Origin: Perkinsus olseni
Lineage: Eukaryota > Perkinsozoa > Perkinsida > Perkinsidae
NCBI GenBank assembly: GCA_013115135.1
Contig: JABANP010000002.1
Span: 1-64,000, forward strand
Direction: 5' to 3'
DNA: 64,000 nucleotides
Shown one piece after another: positions 39,246-50,645 of the stretch. The stretch's first letter is position 1. Every line of letters starts with the position of its first letter. A program made the translations under genes and the position numbers. The notes beneath the pieces are model-generated. The model was not told the origin of the DNA and did no database searches. It was given only the letters and a program-made list of their open reading frames with translations.

Positions 39246-40520
39246 GTGATTGAGCATCGACAACGGGCGTTCGTGGAGGCATGGGACCGATTCATGCTGG
39301 AATGTGAGGCTCGAGCCTTCGCCATGTTGAACCGGATACAACAGCGCCATATCACTGAAGTACCGTGGTTTCTCTTTTCCGCTATACTCCTCTTCACACG
39401 AAATGCCATTGGTTATCTCGTCCACGTTGAGTATCAGCGGAAGCTTGAGGGGTTCATGTAGCCAGTAACGTAGAGGATGATGAGATGTGCAGTCGGATTC
39501 TTCAGTCGGGGGTCTAAGGCGGGAATCCAGAAACTGACTTAAACTGTGCATGCTCAGTGGATGAGGATTTCGGCCTCGCAGCATTCTCGTGCATCGCTGG
39601 AGGCGATGTTGCTGAGAGTGGCGAGTTCTATTGATAAGGCTCGGGCTTTGCGGAGTCACGCGGATGACAATCGAGTCACGAACGCCTGTAGATCGTCTTA
39701 GATGGAGGACCTCGAAGCCCAGTCGTATCCTGGGTCGACCCGAGGACTCCGCAAATCCACCGAGCTGAGAGATCTGGAGAAGAAATATAATACTCTTGGC
39801 AAGCTTGGTAGTAGCGGGTAGTCGTGGGCAAGAGGGGGCTGTGGGTTGTGTAGGGTGTTACCAGGAGGCCTGCAGCTTGAAAGGGAGGATCCAAAGTCTG
39901 ACCGCGAGAGACGGAGCGAGAAGTGCTAAGGAGGCGGCCAGACAGTAGGGATGAGGGCGCCCGCATTCTGGCTGGACATGGACTGACATCGACAGACAGA
40001 ATTCGAGAATGCAGTTGATGGTGGAACGACATGGCAAGGAAATTCGTGGCGCAGTGACGAAGATTGAAAAGGATCGACTGCAACGGCTGCGGCATCGGTA
40101 GTGGTGGGCTGGTGCGGTGAAGGTAGCTATAGGGGAGGCTCAGGGAAAGTGAGGAAAAGGCACTAGCGGAGCGAAGCGCGAATATGAAGAGATGCCTCCG
40201 CCGAAGGCAGGATACCGAGTAGTGTACGACCGCGTATCTTGGCATTTTAGAGCACGCGGTCTGATAGGTTGAAGCGTGCTGATAGTGGGGCTAGAAGATA
40301 CCTCAGTAATCGTGATGGATTGACCGTGAGTTGCTCCTTCGGGGAGTAGCTGTCTCGAGCATCCCGTCCAGAGATCACCACGTCTTTTTCCGGAAAGCCA
40401 GTGGATAGGGCTGGCAAGGAGCAAGACCGGTCAGTTTTAGAGCTTAAGGAGACCGACGAAATCACTGGCATGTCAATGGAACATGCCTGTTCTCCTGTCT
40501 CTGGTGGAAGTCCTTGTTGA
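39246..40520 (+). CDS. Uncharacterised coiled-coil protein, exon structure partial
   Basis: Plus-strand pieces rich in charged helices with splice signals between them: EHRQRAFVEAWDRFML near 39250, MEDLEAQSYPGSTRGL near 39702, a helix MQLMVERHGKEIRGAVTKIE near 40010 ending at a GTAGTG donor, SEEKALAERSANMKRC near 40150, and a terminal exon with EQDRSVLELKETDEIT ending TGA at 40518-40520. Heptad-like Leu/Ala/Glu spacing suggests a coiled coil. No family recognised; introns not all fixed. Confidence 0.4.
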
Positions 40521-40612
40521 GTTCGGGACCTGGGGAAGGGACAGCGGGCTGAGCCATCAGTCCTTTTCTAACGACTGATCCTGCGAGCTCCCATATAGGT
40601 TTGTTGCCCTAC

Positions 40613-41337
40613 ATGACGAGACACGACGACAGTAGCTCAGTGAAGCAGCTCTTCAAGGACCTGGTCCCGTCCCCGACGCTCCTGCTTACCTATCCCATGT
40701 TCATGGTACTGCCTCTAGTGGTACTCGGCTGTGCTCAATCTCTCCTGTTGTTGTAGGCGAATGCTCGTCTGCTGGTCTACAAGGACCCGCAGCTGCTAGC
40801 ATTGCGGAAGGCTGAAAAGATCCGCATGCCTCTGGTGCTGCACAAAATGAAAGATATCAAATACGTTTATGGCGTGGGAGCGTTGTTCAGGGGAGTGGAC
40901 GTACTAAGGGGGTCTGGAGCCTTGAAGAGGATGTTGCTGAATCTGGTCGTTATCTGAACATCCCACAGTTATCTGCTACCACCAGATAACTTTCTCGATC
41001 CTTCGCAAGGATATCGGACTTGCGTTGTCCACGGTGCGACCTAAGATTCCTCTCCCTTCCCAGGTCAATATTCTGCATAGCTGCGCCAAGGTCATCCTCA
41101 AGTACCCCGCGACGGGGCTCGAGGTGAGCCCTAGGAAGAAGACAGCCTACAGGTAAGTCTCCTTCTGTTTACCTTTCTCGTGGCAGTGGTCGGAGCGCGT
41201 CGTCTATCATCTAAAGGTACGTAGTGGAGTTCGTGACGTACCCGTTGCTGCTGGCGACAGCCCGTATCGCTGTCTATGGACAGGACCCGATATTGGACTG
41301 TGGGCTGCAGCAGTGCTTCAAGGAGACCGTCAAGTAG
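40613..41337 (+). CDS. Small mitochondrial-carrier-like (MTCH-like) membrane protein
   Basis: Four exons (40613-40705, 40757-40900, 40986-41152, 41217-41337) join in frame to 174 residues. Two hydrophobic segments share a pattern, TYPMFMANARLLVY near the start and TYPLLLATARIAVYG near the end, each a Tyr-Pro followed by a small-residue helix, and a middle ALFRGVD motif recalls the G-L-a-R-G step of mitochondrial carriers. MTCH1/2 proteins have such degenerate carrier repeats. The protein is about half the length of a carrier, so it may be a divergent or dimerising form. Assignment is tentative. Confidence 0.45.
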
Positions 41338-41469
41338 TAAAACAGGGTTGGCTGAGGGGAGCCACAGTGTAGTTCGTTGAGGAGATCGTCTTGCAACCCG
41401 AAGGCCCCAGGATCGATCCCTGTCAGGTATGACGGCGTTGGCGGCCTTTGGTCGGGAGTTATACCCTAC

Positions 41470-42006
41470 ATGATTTCCTTATCATACGAGGAGTTCTCCC
41501 AGTGGGTCATGTCCCTCTTGCGATCGCGACATCCGAAGCTGGACAAAACAGACGAATTAGTGGTAGGCGCTCGATTGAGCCCAGCAGCCCGCAGCCTAGC
41601 AACACTTGCCCCTGTCAGCTTCGAGCTTGCCTTGTCGGTCATGGTGCGGTCCTCACTACGCCCTTCCTGAGTATGTCTACCATACTGAGATGCCAAAGCG
41701 AGAACCCCAACCTACCCGACCCGCAGCCCTTGATGGTAGTCTGACGCTGGTCTGCCTTCCGGTCCATGTAGCCACCCTCAGGACGTCGTATCCAACCTGC
41801 CGTGGAAGTCCACGATGATCCAACTGACGCTCATTTCGGCTCTCTGCGCCCTCAACTGTAGGTCCCATTGGATGAGCGCTGCGTCGACACCTCAGCAAGC
41901 CTTACACGTCTCGGCGTTGTCAGATGCGTTGATCGAAGACAAGCATGCGGAGGATGATGATGATGACCAGGACCACCGTCGGCAACAGCAACAGCATCAT
42001 AGTTGA
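41470..42006 (+). CDS. Uncharacterised small gene, tentative
   Basis: A frame starting MISLSYEEFSQWVM at 41470 looks protein-like for about 65 codons. A later piece beginning at 41815 (MIQLTLISALCALNC) ends in an Asp/Gln/His-rich tail with TGA at 42004-42006. A GTATGT...CCGCAG intron lies between, but the frame does not join cleanly. No family. Confidence 0.3.
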
Positions 42007-42189
42007 AGATGAGTTCATCCATTTTTTGTTTCGGATGTGTAACCTTCCCTCGATCGCTGTCTCTTGTTTTTAATCATCCGGGATTTGGTGACTGCTACGA
42101 TAGTCGCGGTACGAGCTACCATTCAGTGAAAGTAGTGCATCGCCCTCGTTGGGTGGGTGATCGCCGTTGTCGTTCTTCAGTGGTGTTAC

Positions 42190-43734
42190 ATGCCTCTGTC
42201 CCTTCCGCCTCTACCACTGCTGGTTGTGGTAGTAGCAAGTACCTCACTGGTCTGCTATGCTCAATCGGCAACGTACCCGATGGATACTGAATCGGTCATC
42301 TTGCCGGAGCTGCCCACCGCCGCGCGTCGCCGTCTTCAGTCCGGAGAGGACCCGACACTTGCCTCCCTCGACGAGGCCATAAAGGAGCTCTCCTTCGCCA
42401 CCGACACCCTCTGGCTACTCCTTTGCGGTGCTCTCATCTTCTTCATGCAAGTTGGCTTTACATCGCTAGAAGTCGGCTCCGTTCGAATCACCAGCGTCGA
42501 GAGCATCCTCCTGAAGAACGTCCTCGACGTCTGCGTCGGAGGCTTCTGTTGGTGGGCCACCGGCTTCGCCATCGCCTACAGTCTTCAGGAGTCCCAACAC
42601 GCCTTTTTCGGCCAGGGGCTGTTGTCCTGGCCTGATGACAGCACTACCCCAGCCGCCGGAACCTTCTCCCTCTCTGAATGGTTCTTCCACTGGGGGTACT
42701 CAACCACGGCCGCGACGATAGTGTCGGGGGGCATCGCCGAGCGGGCCCGGGTGGAGAGTTACCTCATCTATTCGGCGATCATGGTCGGCGTCATCTACCC
42801 CTTGGTGGTGTCCTGGACTTGGAATCCCGACGGTTGGCTTCGAACCTCGTTTGACTCCCCCTACTACGACTATGCTGGTAGCGGTGTCATACACTTGACA
42901 GGCGGCATCGGGGCTCTCACTGGCGCTGTGGTCCTAGGGCCGAGGTCTGGCCGCTTCAAAGAGGGCGTGGACCAGGCCGACTTCGATCCCCACTCCTTGC
43001 CGTTGATAGTCCTCGGCACTCTTTTCCTTTGGTTCGGATGGTTTGGCTTCAACATGGGATCGACTCACGCTCTGCACACCACCGCCCAAGCCATCACTGC
43101 GAGTCTCATCGCTGTCAACGTCACGTTAAGTGCGGCCATGGGTGGGCTGTCGACCTTCATCTTGCGGTACATCATCTTGAAGTATCACAAGTACGACGTG
43201 AAGGCGGTTTGCAACGGCATCCTCGCTGGCTTAGTGTCGATCACAGGCCCCTGCGCCAACGTGACTCCCAGTGGAGCTCTCATTATAGGCGTGGTAGGAG
43301 GCATTCTGTATCAGATAGCTTCCTGGTCGATTCGTCTGTTGAAGATAGACGACCCCGTTGATGCTTTCCCCATACACGGAGCTTGTGGCGTCTGGGGCGT
43401 TCTGGCAGTGGCCCTGCTGGACTTTTCCGACGGCATGGGGTCTGTCAGTTTTGCCCCAAACGTGGGCGTTGGCTACCAATTCGGCATCCAACTTCTTGCG
43501 GTCGTGGTCATCTCGGCATTCGTCGGGGCGTCCAGCCTCTTCGTCTTTGGCCTCTTCCGTATGATACACTTCCTTCGCGTGGACGCGGCCCCGGCCATTG
43601 AGCGCTGTCCTCGACCTTCGCCGGAAGAGGGTCGACGGCCAGAACGTGGAGCAACATCTAAACTGAACAACCTCAGCGCCGGGGTCAGCTGGGATTCGCG
43701 GGCCCATGATTTTGATGATCTCAGCAGCACATGA
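42190..43734 (+). CDS. AMT: Ammonium transporter (Amt/Rh family), copy 1
   Basis: Plasma-membrane ammonium channel/transporter, 514 residues, no introns. The first ATG in the frame (42190) begins a signal-like hydrophobic segment MPLSLPPLPLLVVVVASTSL. The family core follows with about 11 membrane helices: TLWLLLCGALIFFMQVGF, WFFHWGYSTTAATIVSGG, YYDYAGSGVIHLTGG (conserved Asp and first pore His), GTLFLWFGWFGFNMGS, and DAFPIHGACGVWG (second pore His). The C-terminal tail of about 60 residues is hydrophilic. A paralogue lies at 50.6-52.2 kb, beyond the transposase gene. Confidence 0.96.
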   Translation: MPLSLPPLPLLVVVVASTSLVCYAQSATYPMDTESVILPELPTAARRRLQSGEDPTLASLDEAIKELSFATDTLWLLLCGALIFFMQVGFTSLEVGSVRITSVESILLKNVLDVCVGGFCWWATGFAIAYSLQESQHAFFGQGLLSWPDDSTTPAAGTFSLSEWFFHWGYSTTAATIVSGGIAERARVESYLIYSAIMVGVIYPLVVSWTWNPDGWLRTSFDSPYYDYAGSGVIHLTGGIGALTGAVVLGPRSGRFKEGVDQADFDPHSLPLIVLGTLFLWFGWFGFNMGSTHALHTTAQAITASLIAVNVTLSAAMGGLSTFILRYIILKYHKYDVKAVCNGILAGLVSITGPCANVTPSGALIIGVVGGILYQIASWSIRLLKIDDPVDAFPIHGACGVWGVLAVALLDFSDGMGSVSFAPNVGVGYQFGIQLLAVVVISAFVGASSLFVFGLFRMIHFLRVDAAPAIERCPRPSPEEGRRPERGATSKLNNLSAGVSWDSRAHDFDDLSST

Positions 43735-44935
43735 TGCTGGGGGAGGCTTTTCTCTGCTGATGATGATGAACGATATGAGATTTTTGATAACTTATAGTAG
43801 TGACTGTATTTTTTGCCGTTGTTCCATGACCTAGCCTAACTACAGTAGCCTAATGGAGTAGTGAATCCTGGAGTGTTGCGTCCGTAACATCTCCAACGGT
43901 GCATCCGAAGTCAGCCCAAAGCGGCGGTGTCCGAAATTGCAGCAGCAAGTGTCAGTGATCGAGAAAGACGGTGACCAGAGCTCCGTGACTGAGAGTCTCT
44001 TCCCCGATCACTAGGCCGAGATACCACAACTCTCGCTGAGGTTCCGATGAGCCATCAGTGTTGGCCACGTCGTTTGCCTGCCACGCCCAAAAATACCAAG
44101 CTTGGCTATCTTGGCATTTTCTAGCAAGTGCGCGTGCAGGTAGTGCCAATGCCAACAGTCTACCAAGGTTTTTCCGGGAAATCCCTATTAATGACCACAT
44201 GGCATTTTCACCACTAAGAGATGCGATCGATAGAAAATACCACTTTTTCCCCAAAAAAATGCCGCCCACAGTCACTATGGGCCATAGTCTATGGCACAGT
44301 GTGCTCAATGAGCACTGCTCACTCTGACCACGTACAAATTGAATGGTACAATGACTGATTCTGTTTTCTTGTTTCGTGACTCGTCATCGATCGACGCCGC
44401 GGTATATCTACTCAGTAACGACTTATCGGATGTAGCTCTTATTATTCCATGTTTAACTATGCCGGACCAGCCTCCTACTGGAAGTATGTATTAGACCTTT
44501 TTCTGCAAGGCACACGCCAATTTTCCCCCGCAATTATCTCACCTCTACGACTATCCTCTCAGGTTCGTTTAACAAACATCGGGTATCCTCAGGAGATTCT
44601 CCTGCCACGGAATGGAATGTACGAGCGATTTCCTCTCCTGAGGAATTCTATACTCTATGAGAGTCCGCAGGAACTGCCAGCGGGGAGAATTGGTAGTAGC
44701 TGGGCAGACGTGCTCGCTCACTCAATGGTGTCCTACTCCGATGTATATCTATGCGATCTATGCGATATACACTATTGAAGTATTGCGGACTAAGAGAAGC
44801 AAGCCGAGCATATACTGTTACTTCTGCGCGTTTCTGCTCTTTTCTGTGCGTTCGTTCAAATTATTTTTCCACGACTATGTAGATCGGAGTTGCGAGACAT
44901 ATACCATTCGAAAGCTCGCGGTTCGTGTATTCTGT
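43735..44935. other. Intergenic between Amt 1 and the transposase gene
   Basis: No gene with motifs. A CCAAGCTTGG palindrome at about 44098 is followed by partly inverted GGCTATCTTGG. Transposon ends were looked for here and not found. Confidence 0.4.
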
Positions 44936-45085
44936 ACTAAAAATTATTAAACAACGTGAATTATTAAAGATTATCAAACAACGTGAATCATTAGAAATTA
45001 GTAAACAACGTGAATTATTAAAAATTACTATACAATGTGAATTATTAAAAATTACTAGACAACGTGAATTAGTTAACAGTGTGAA
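44936..45085. repeat. AT-rich tandem repeat, about 30-bp unit
   Basis: Five to six degenerate units of ACAACGTGAATTATTAAA type. It begins about 140 bp beyond the 3' end of the transposase gene and could be subterminal to the transposon (inference). Confidence 0.7.
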
Positions 45086-45222
45086 TTTTTATGTCTGATG
45101 CCGATTGCGTGGTACACTTTGTATTTACCGCATGCCTCAACTCAAATCTCACCAATGTTCCGGAAACTTCGCCATAGAACGTCGAGGACGTGACGCCCTT
45201 ACTCTGATAACATGCATCCTAT

Positions 45223-48200
45223 TTACTGGCAAACAGACTCTGGTACGCTATTCAGCCGACCAATCTTCTCCAGATATACCAACAATGTAATTGAGCCGTC
45301 GGTCTTCTGCTGCCATAGCGACTCTCGGTCTCTCTCACGTTGTAGGGCTGGCATCGCACGGCGATCTGCTGACCTAAGTTTCTGCCTAACTGCTTCATGG
45401 TAGCCTAACAATTTCTCGATGAAATCCTGAATGTTTGGATGAGCTTTGCCAAACTTGGCCTTCATTCCCCGATGTAGACCTTCGGCTGCATTATTGCTTC
45501 TGTGCCGCTCAGAAGGTTCAGCGGCCCAGGATTCAGGACTCCACGCGGCATCTGAGAAGGTGAGAATACGCTATGCCTGTCGATGCGTCTACCTTGTCCG
45601 ATGAAGTTCTTTTCAATGTATTTGATGAAATTCTCGACTCTCGGATCCACGGGTGCCCTCTGCTTCAGGGTATCCCACGCGCCCTGGATATCATCGGGTG
45701 GCATACATGGAAGGCCAAAGACTTGGTGGAGCCACTTGTTAAGCGGCGAGTGTGGCGCCCCAGGAGCCACCTTCTCTCGGTAAGCTGCCGCCAGGTTGTA
45801 CTTACGTAGACGTTGGTACCACGCTTTCAAGGCATGGAAAATGCATCCCCTCAGGTCGTTGGGCGGAATATGCCACGTATCTCTCAACCCGTTGCGTAGT
45901 GCCTTCTCAAAATCCGTCATAACCCTTGGGGGCACAAAATTGCCATGCTGGGCCTCCAATGCGCGTCTCAGCTCCCTGAATACTAGGCGGTATGTGGACT
46001 CCAATTTGTTTGGTACCACTGCCCATGCGAGAGGGATAAACTTCCCCCCGACGGCACCACTTATCGTTAGCACTTGATGATAACCAGGAGGACAAACGTA
46101 AAACGTTCCATCAACAAACAACATATCGGCCTGCGGGGTTTTTTCCAAACACACTGTGGCGGCCCATATGGCAACTCTCTCGGCAGCATCATTAAACCGT
46201 AGGAAGGCCTCTCCGCTCTTGGTTGTGTCCCCGAGCGCAGCGATATTTTCATGAGTCTGTGTCATGAATTGATGCGACCCTACAGCTCCCTGGGGCAGCT
46301 TGGGCAGATTATTGTGCTTCCGTTTATAGTAAGTATACCGAGCTTTCAAGTTGATTATATCTTCCTCAGTTACGTGGCTGAAGAGAAGAAGCAGACTATT
46401 TCAAGCAGTGAGATAGCAGACCGTTTCGAGTGCGTTCCTGCAATAACAACTCGCCCAGTGAGTGGTCGGTTTCGATCGCAGAATTCAGGCGTAATTTTAT
46501 CCATTCTGGCGTGTTATACTACTCAATTTTAGCAATGGAATGGCGCGATTGTTATTTCGAATTTTCCCGTGCGAGTTGCGTGAATTTCTACTCAATTTTA
46601 GCAATGGAATGGCCCGATTTTTATTTCGAATTTTCCCGTGTGAATTGCGTGAATTTCTACTCAATTTTAGCAATGGAATGGCCCGATTTTTATTTTGGAT
46701 TTTTCCCATGTGAATTGCGTGAATTTCTACTCAATTTTAGCAATGGAATGGCCCGATTTTTATTTCGAATTTTCCCGTGCGAGTTGCGTGAATTTCTACT
46801 CAATTTTAGCAATGGAATGGCCCGATTTTTATTTCGAATTTTCCCGTGCGAGTTGCGTGAATTTCTACTCAATTTTAGCAATGGAATGGCCCGATTTTTA
46901 TTTCGAATTTTCCCGTGTGAATTGCGTGAATTTCTACTCAATTTTAGCAATGGAATGGCCCGATTTTTATTTTGGATTTTTCCCATGTGAATTGCGTGAA
47001 TTTCTACTCAATTTTAGCAATGGAATGGCCCGATTTTTATTTTGAATTCTCCCATGTGAATTGCGTGAATTTCTACTCAATTTTAGCAATGGAATGGCGC
47101 GATTGTTATTTCGAATTTTCCCGTGTGAATTGCGTGGATTTCTACTCAATTTTAGCAATGGAATGGCCCGATTTTTATTTTGAATTTTCCCATGTGAATT
47201 GCGTGAATTTCTACTCAATTTTAGCAATGGAATGGAATGAATTCCGCCACCCGTCTTACTCGTTTCCGACCTCAGCCACTGCATCTTGGACATCGATATT
47301 CTGCTTGTTCTGTGCTGCAAGCTCCAGGACTCTGGCAACAAGATTGACCTCTCTTCGACGTGCGTCACTCTCACAGCCAGGTGCGTGGCTTGTCTCTGCT
47401 GGTTCCCTGATCACTTCTGTCAGGTCAAAATTCACCGTAACCGAAGTCGAACACCGTATTCCAACCCCACCGCCCATGCAACGGTATCTCAGACCTTTCT
47501 TAGTTCTGGCATCGTAGGAATACAATCGATCTTTCCACCAAATAGCTGCATGCTGCTTATTCGTCGTCGTTACTTCCAGCTTATCCTCAGCAGCTCTAGC
47601 TGCCGCGAACAGAGCGCCTACTCCGTTATTCTGCTGTTGAGGAGGACCACCACCTTGAAGATTCTGCTGTTGTTGAGGAGGAGCACCACCTTGAGGATTC
47701 TGCTGTTGTTGAGGAGGAGCACCACCTTGAAGATTCTGTTGTTGTTGAGGAGGAGGAGCAGCACCATCTTGAAGATTCTGCTGTTGTTGAGGAGGAGGAG
47801 GAGCACCACCTTGAAGATTCTGCTGTTGCTGAGGAGGATGAGCACCATCTTGAAGATTCTGTTGTTGTTGTTGTTGAGGGGAGGAGCAGCACCTTGAAGA
47901 TTCTGATGTTGTTGAGGAGGAGGATGAGCACCATCTTGAAGATTCTGCTGTTGTTGAGGAGGATGAGCACCGCCTTGAAGATTCTGTTGTTGTTGTTGAG
48001 GGGGAGGAGCAGCACCTTGAAGATTCTGATGTTGTTGAGGAGGAGGATGAGCACCATCTTGAAGATTCTGCTGTTGTTGAGGAGGAGGAGCACCACCTTG
48101 AAGATTCTGTTGCTGTTGTTGTTGTTGAGGAGGAGGAGGATGAGCACCACCTTGGAGATTCTGTTGTTGTTGAGGAGGATGAGCACCGCCTTGAAGATTC

Positions 48201-49933
48201 TGTTGTTGTTGTTGTTGAGGAGGAGGAGGAGCACCATCTTGAAGATTCTGCTGTTGTTGAGGAGGAGGAGCACCACCTTGAAGATTCTCTTGGTCGTCCA
48301 TCTCGTCTGGCTCAAAAACATCTACAACATTCTCAGCTCCATATGCGTTTTCATGTACCAAGTCCATAACTTGGTTGTCAGGAACGTCGTCTCCGATCCC
48401 AAGCTCCTGGCGATACATTTCAACAACAGCCCTTTCTGAAGCCGCGTCCGGCTGTCGAGCAACGGGAATGTTCATCTCTCGTAAGAAAGTCAGTGCTCCT
48501 GTACGAGTAAGGCCTAGCAGGTTGAAAGGCACCTGCACCTCTTGCAGTTGCATATTTTCCACCGTCTGGGTATCCTTGGGGTTCAACGAGACGACGTGCT
48601 TCAAAAGAGCATGTAGGTCCCTCATAAACTGCTCGACTGCAGGGTTGCTCAAATCAGCTTGTCGACGGCAGTAGGGGCATGAAGGCATGTTTCCTCTGGC
48701 TTCTGCTAATGCAGCCCAATTGCAGATGCAGCCAGCACATACACGCGCATCACATCCGTCGCAGAAGCGGAAAGCGAAGCGACTTGGTTCCTGTTCAATA
48801 CAGCAGAGAGAACATTCTAAATCGCGTACCAGCTTATAGAGGATAACGAGTACAGTACTACTTTCTTCCCGCTGGTTGCCAGGTACTCGAAATCTCACCT
48901 TCAGGACATCTTCCTCAGCTACTTCCAGAAACCCAGCCGCACGGTACCGCGTATCACCAACCGAGATAGTATGTTCTGCAAGGCTACTCTGTCTTCTTGC
49001 CACACCGACCAAAGCCGGTGGCAAGAACTCTCCATACCCCCTCACGAGGTCGCATGCTCGGTGCCCTCCTCGCAAGGGTGCTTCCGTCGACTCTTGTAGC
49101 TCGGCTGATGCATTCTCCTTCGACAGGAAATCAGCCAATGACAGTCGGACTGCATTCCACAATTCATGCGAATCCCAGATCTTGTGGGTGAGGGCCAGAG
49201 ATTGGTCTCTCAAGTAACCGTTGAGTCGCTCGGTCGCCAGCTGATTTTCACGCATGAACTGCGCTGTGGCACGATTGCCAGCGTTGGCGGGGAGAATCGA
49301 GTCGAGCGAATCGACACGAAGGCCTCGTCTGATAACATCACCAATCTCCCTACGAAGATAAGATATATATGACCTGTCTGCCTTTTCGGCGATGATCTGG
49401 GCATCGATGCTCGCAAAATCGCCGAAAGCGAAAAAGCCAACCTCTGCGTCCTCGAGCTTCAGACGTACCTTTTGCTGGAGTATCAACATTAAGTCCACGG
49501 CTGTCGTAGGCTCGCCAAGTGAATGCCACAAATTCTCAACCATAGATTGTATATCATTGCCCCTTTGCCTTTTCGAGATGATGTCATACAAGGCCTTGGC
49601 GGTAGGCTGCTCGGTGTCGCCGAAGCCCATCTCGGTGCACTCGATAAAGTCCAGAATCGGGAGTATCACATCGCGCGCTTTAGGTGGAGCAGTAAGCATT
49701 TGTCTCTTCGCCCTACAACGCCCACAGCACCAGATAACCTCGGAACCATGCTTCTTCGAATTCTTCGGATAGTCGCAACAATTTTTATTCTTGTGGAACC
49801 AGTGTAGGCAGCGATCGCACTGCACCATGATCCCGTATCCATTATCTACCAGCGACCCTTCCTCTCCACAAGTCAGGCAATGCTCCGGGACATCATCCGA
49901 CACGGGCACGCTGCGATCAAAGAAAGTCTTCAT
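45223..49933 (-). CDS. Mutator-like (MULE) transposase with PHD, RING-type and FLYWCH zinc domains
   Basis: Three exons (47260-49933, 45593-46377, 45223-45551) join in frame, giving about 1262 residues after one frame break. Order: PHD finger near residues 18-80 (HCLTCGEEG, QCDRCLHWFHK, WCCGRC); an unknown middle; a RING-like C-x2-C cluster near 390-440 (CSLCC, CDGCDARVCAGC, CPYC); about 220 residues of Gln/Pro repeats; a FLYWCH-type N-terminal transposase domain (IWWKDRLYSYDARTKKG); and the MULE DDE core with DGTF, MTDFEKAL, the GCIFHALKAW His motif and NNAAEGLH carrying the Glu. Intron 1 (882 bp, 46378-47259) holds a minisatellite; intron 2 is 41 bp. One C is missing from a C5 run at 47878-47881. 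No terminal inverted repeats found. Encodes transposition activity; the PHD/RING part may target chromatin (inference). Confidence 0.82.
46511..47240. repeat. 69-bp minisatellite in intron 1 of the transposase gene
   Basis: ATGGAATGG landmarks at 46535, 46604, 46673, 46743, 46812, 46881, 46950, 47020, 47089, 47158 and 47227 give a 69-bp period, with two units of 70 bp. Units contain CGTGAATTTCTACTCAATTT. Both strands have long open frames because 69 is divisible by 3, but the two 70-bp units break them. Confidence 0.95.
47636..48290 (-). repeat. Gln/Pro-rich coding repeat of the transposase gene
   Basis: About a dozen imperfect copies of a 39-60 bp unit encoding NLQGGAPPPQQQQ. Copy length varies in whole codons, apart from the single C loss at 47878-47881. 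Confidence 0.9.
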
Positions 49934-50645
49934 ATGTAGGGAATACTTTAACGAAATGTGTACTTTTTATTGCGCAATTCGTTCTCATTGGTGGGTGCTT
50001 CAATCGCAGGCGTGCTGTTATGTTCATTCTTTCTGCGGTTTTCCCCACCGCAGTGTGGGATCGGGCTTGATGATTATGGCAGACTAAGCATCCTTATCGG
50101 GACGACAAGTGCATGAAAGATTATTCACTTGTTTGTCGTTGACAAATTACCATCGGTTGCCGTATGAAAGTGGTGTTGTTGTGTTTTGGTATTGAACAAC
50201 TTCGGTGACCGGGACGCGGATGTACTGGTGGCACTGATTCAGTGACTGAACAAACTCAACCCAACTGTAAAGCTTGCTTTACACTATCTTACACGTTGTA
50301 CGAAATCGCAACAAGAAAAACAAATAAACATCAGATATTCTGTGAGCTGGGCCCAATACTGCCCCTACTGGTCGAGCCTGGCGCAACGCATTTGCGTTGG
50401 CTCCTTCCTCATAAATGCAGCAAAACGCCAACATAACTCAGACGCTATTTTAATTGTCCAAACATAATAAAACACCAATAATCATTGGTATTTACCTGCC
50501 CCTCACATACTAGGCATTTTTCCAGTTGGCATTTTCCGACGGAGCCGTCATCTCGCCGTTGGTCCCTCGTCGCTCGCCCCGAAAGAAGAAGTTCCCTGAC
50601 CGCATAGCGCCACCCGAGCACGATACGGGCAACAACAACTTCAAC
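49934..50645. other. Intergenic between transposase and Amt 2
   Basis: No gene. Holds TGTAAAGCTTGCTTTACA-like and ACCAATAATCATTGGT palindromes. No terminal inverted repeat matching the other side was found. Confidence 0.4.

Noticed and set aside
46430..47045. Long repetitive frames on both strands of the 69-bp minisatellite.
   Set aside because: They exist only because the unit is 23 codons long; 70-bp units break them, and the region is spliced out in the best model.
47286..48439. Leu-rich plus-strand frames (KILLLLRR type repeats).
   Set aside because: Antisense of the Gln/Pro repeats of the transposase gene.
43735..50645. Terminal inverted repeats for the Mutator-like element.
   Set aside because: I compared both flanks by eye and found no convincing pair, so none is reported.
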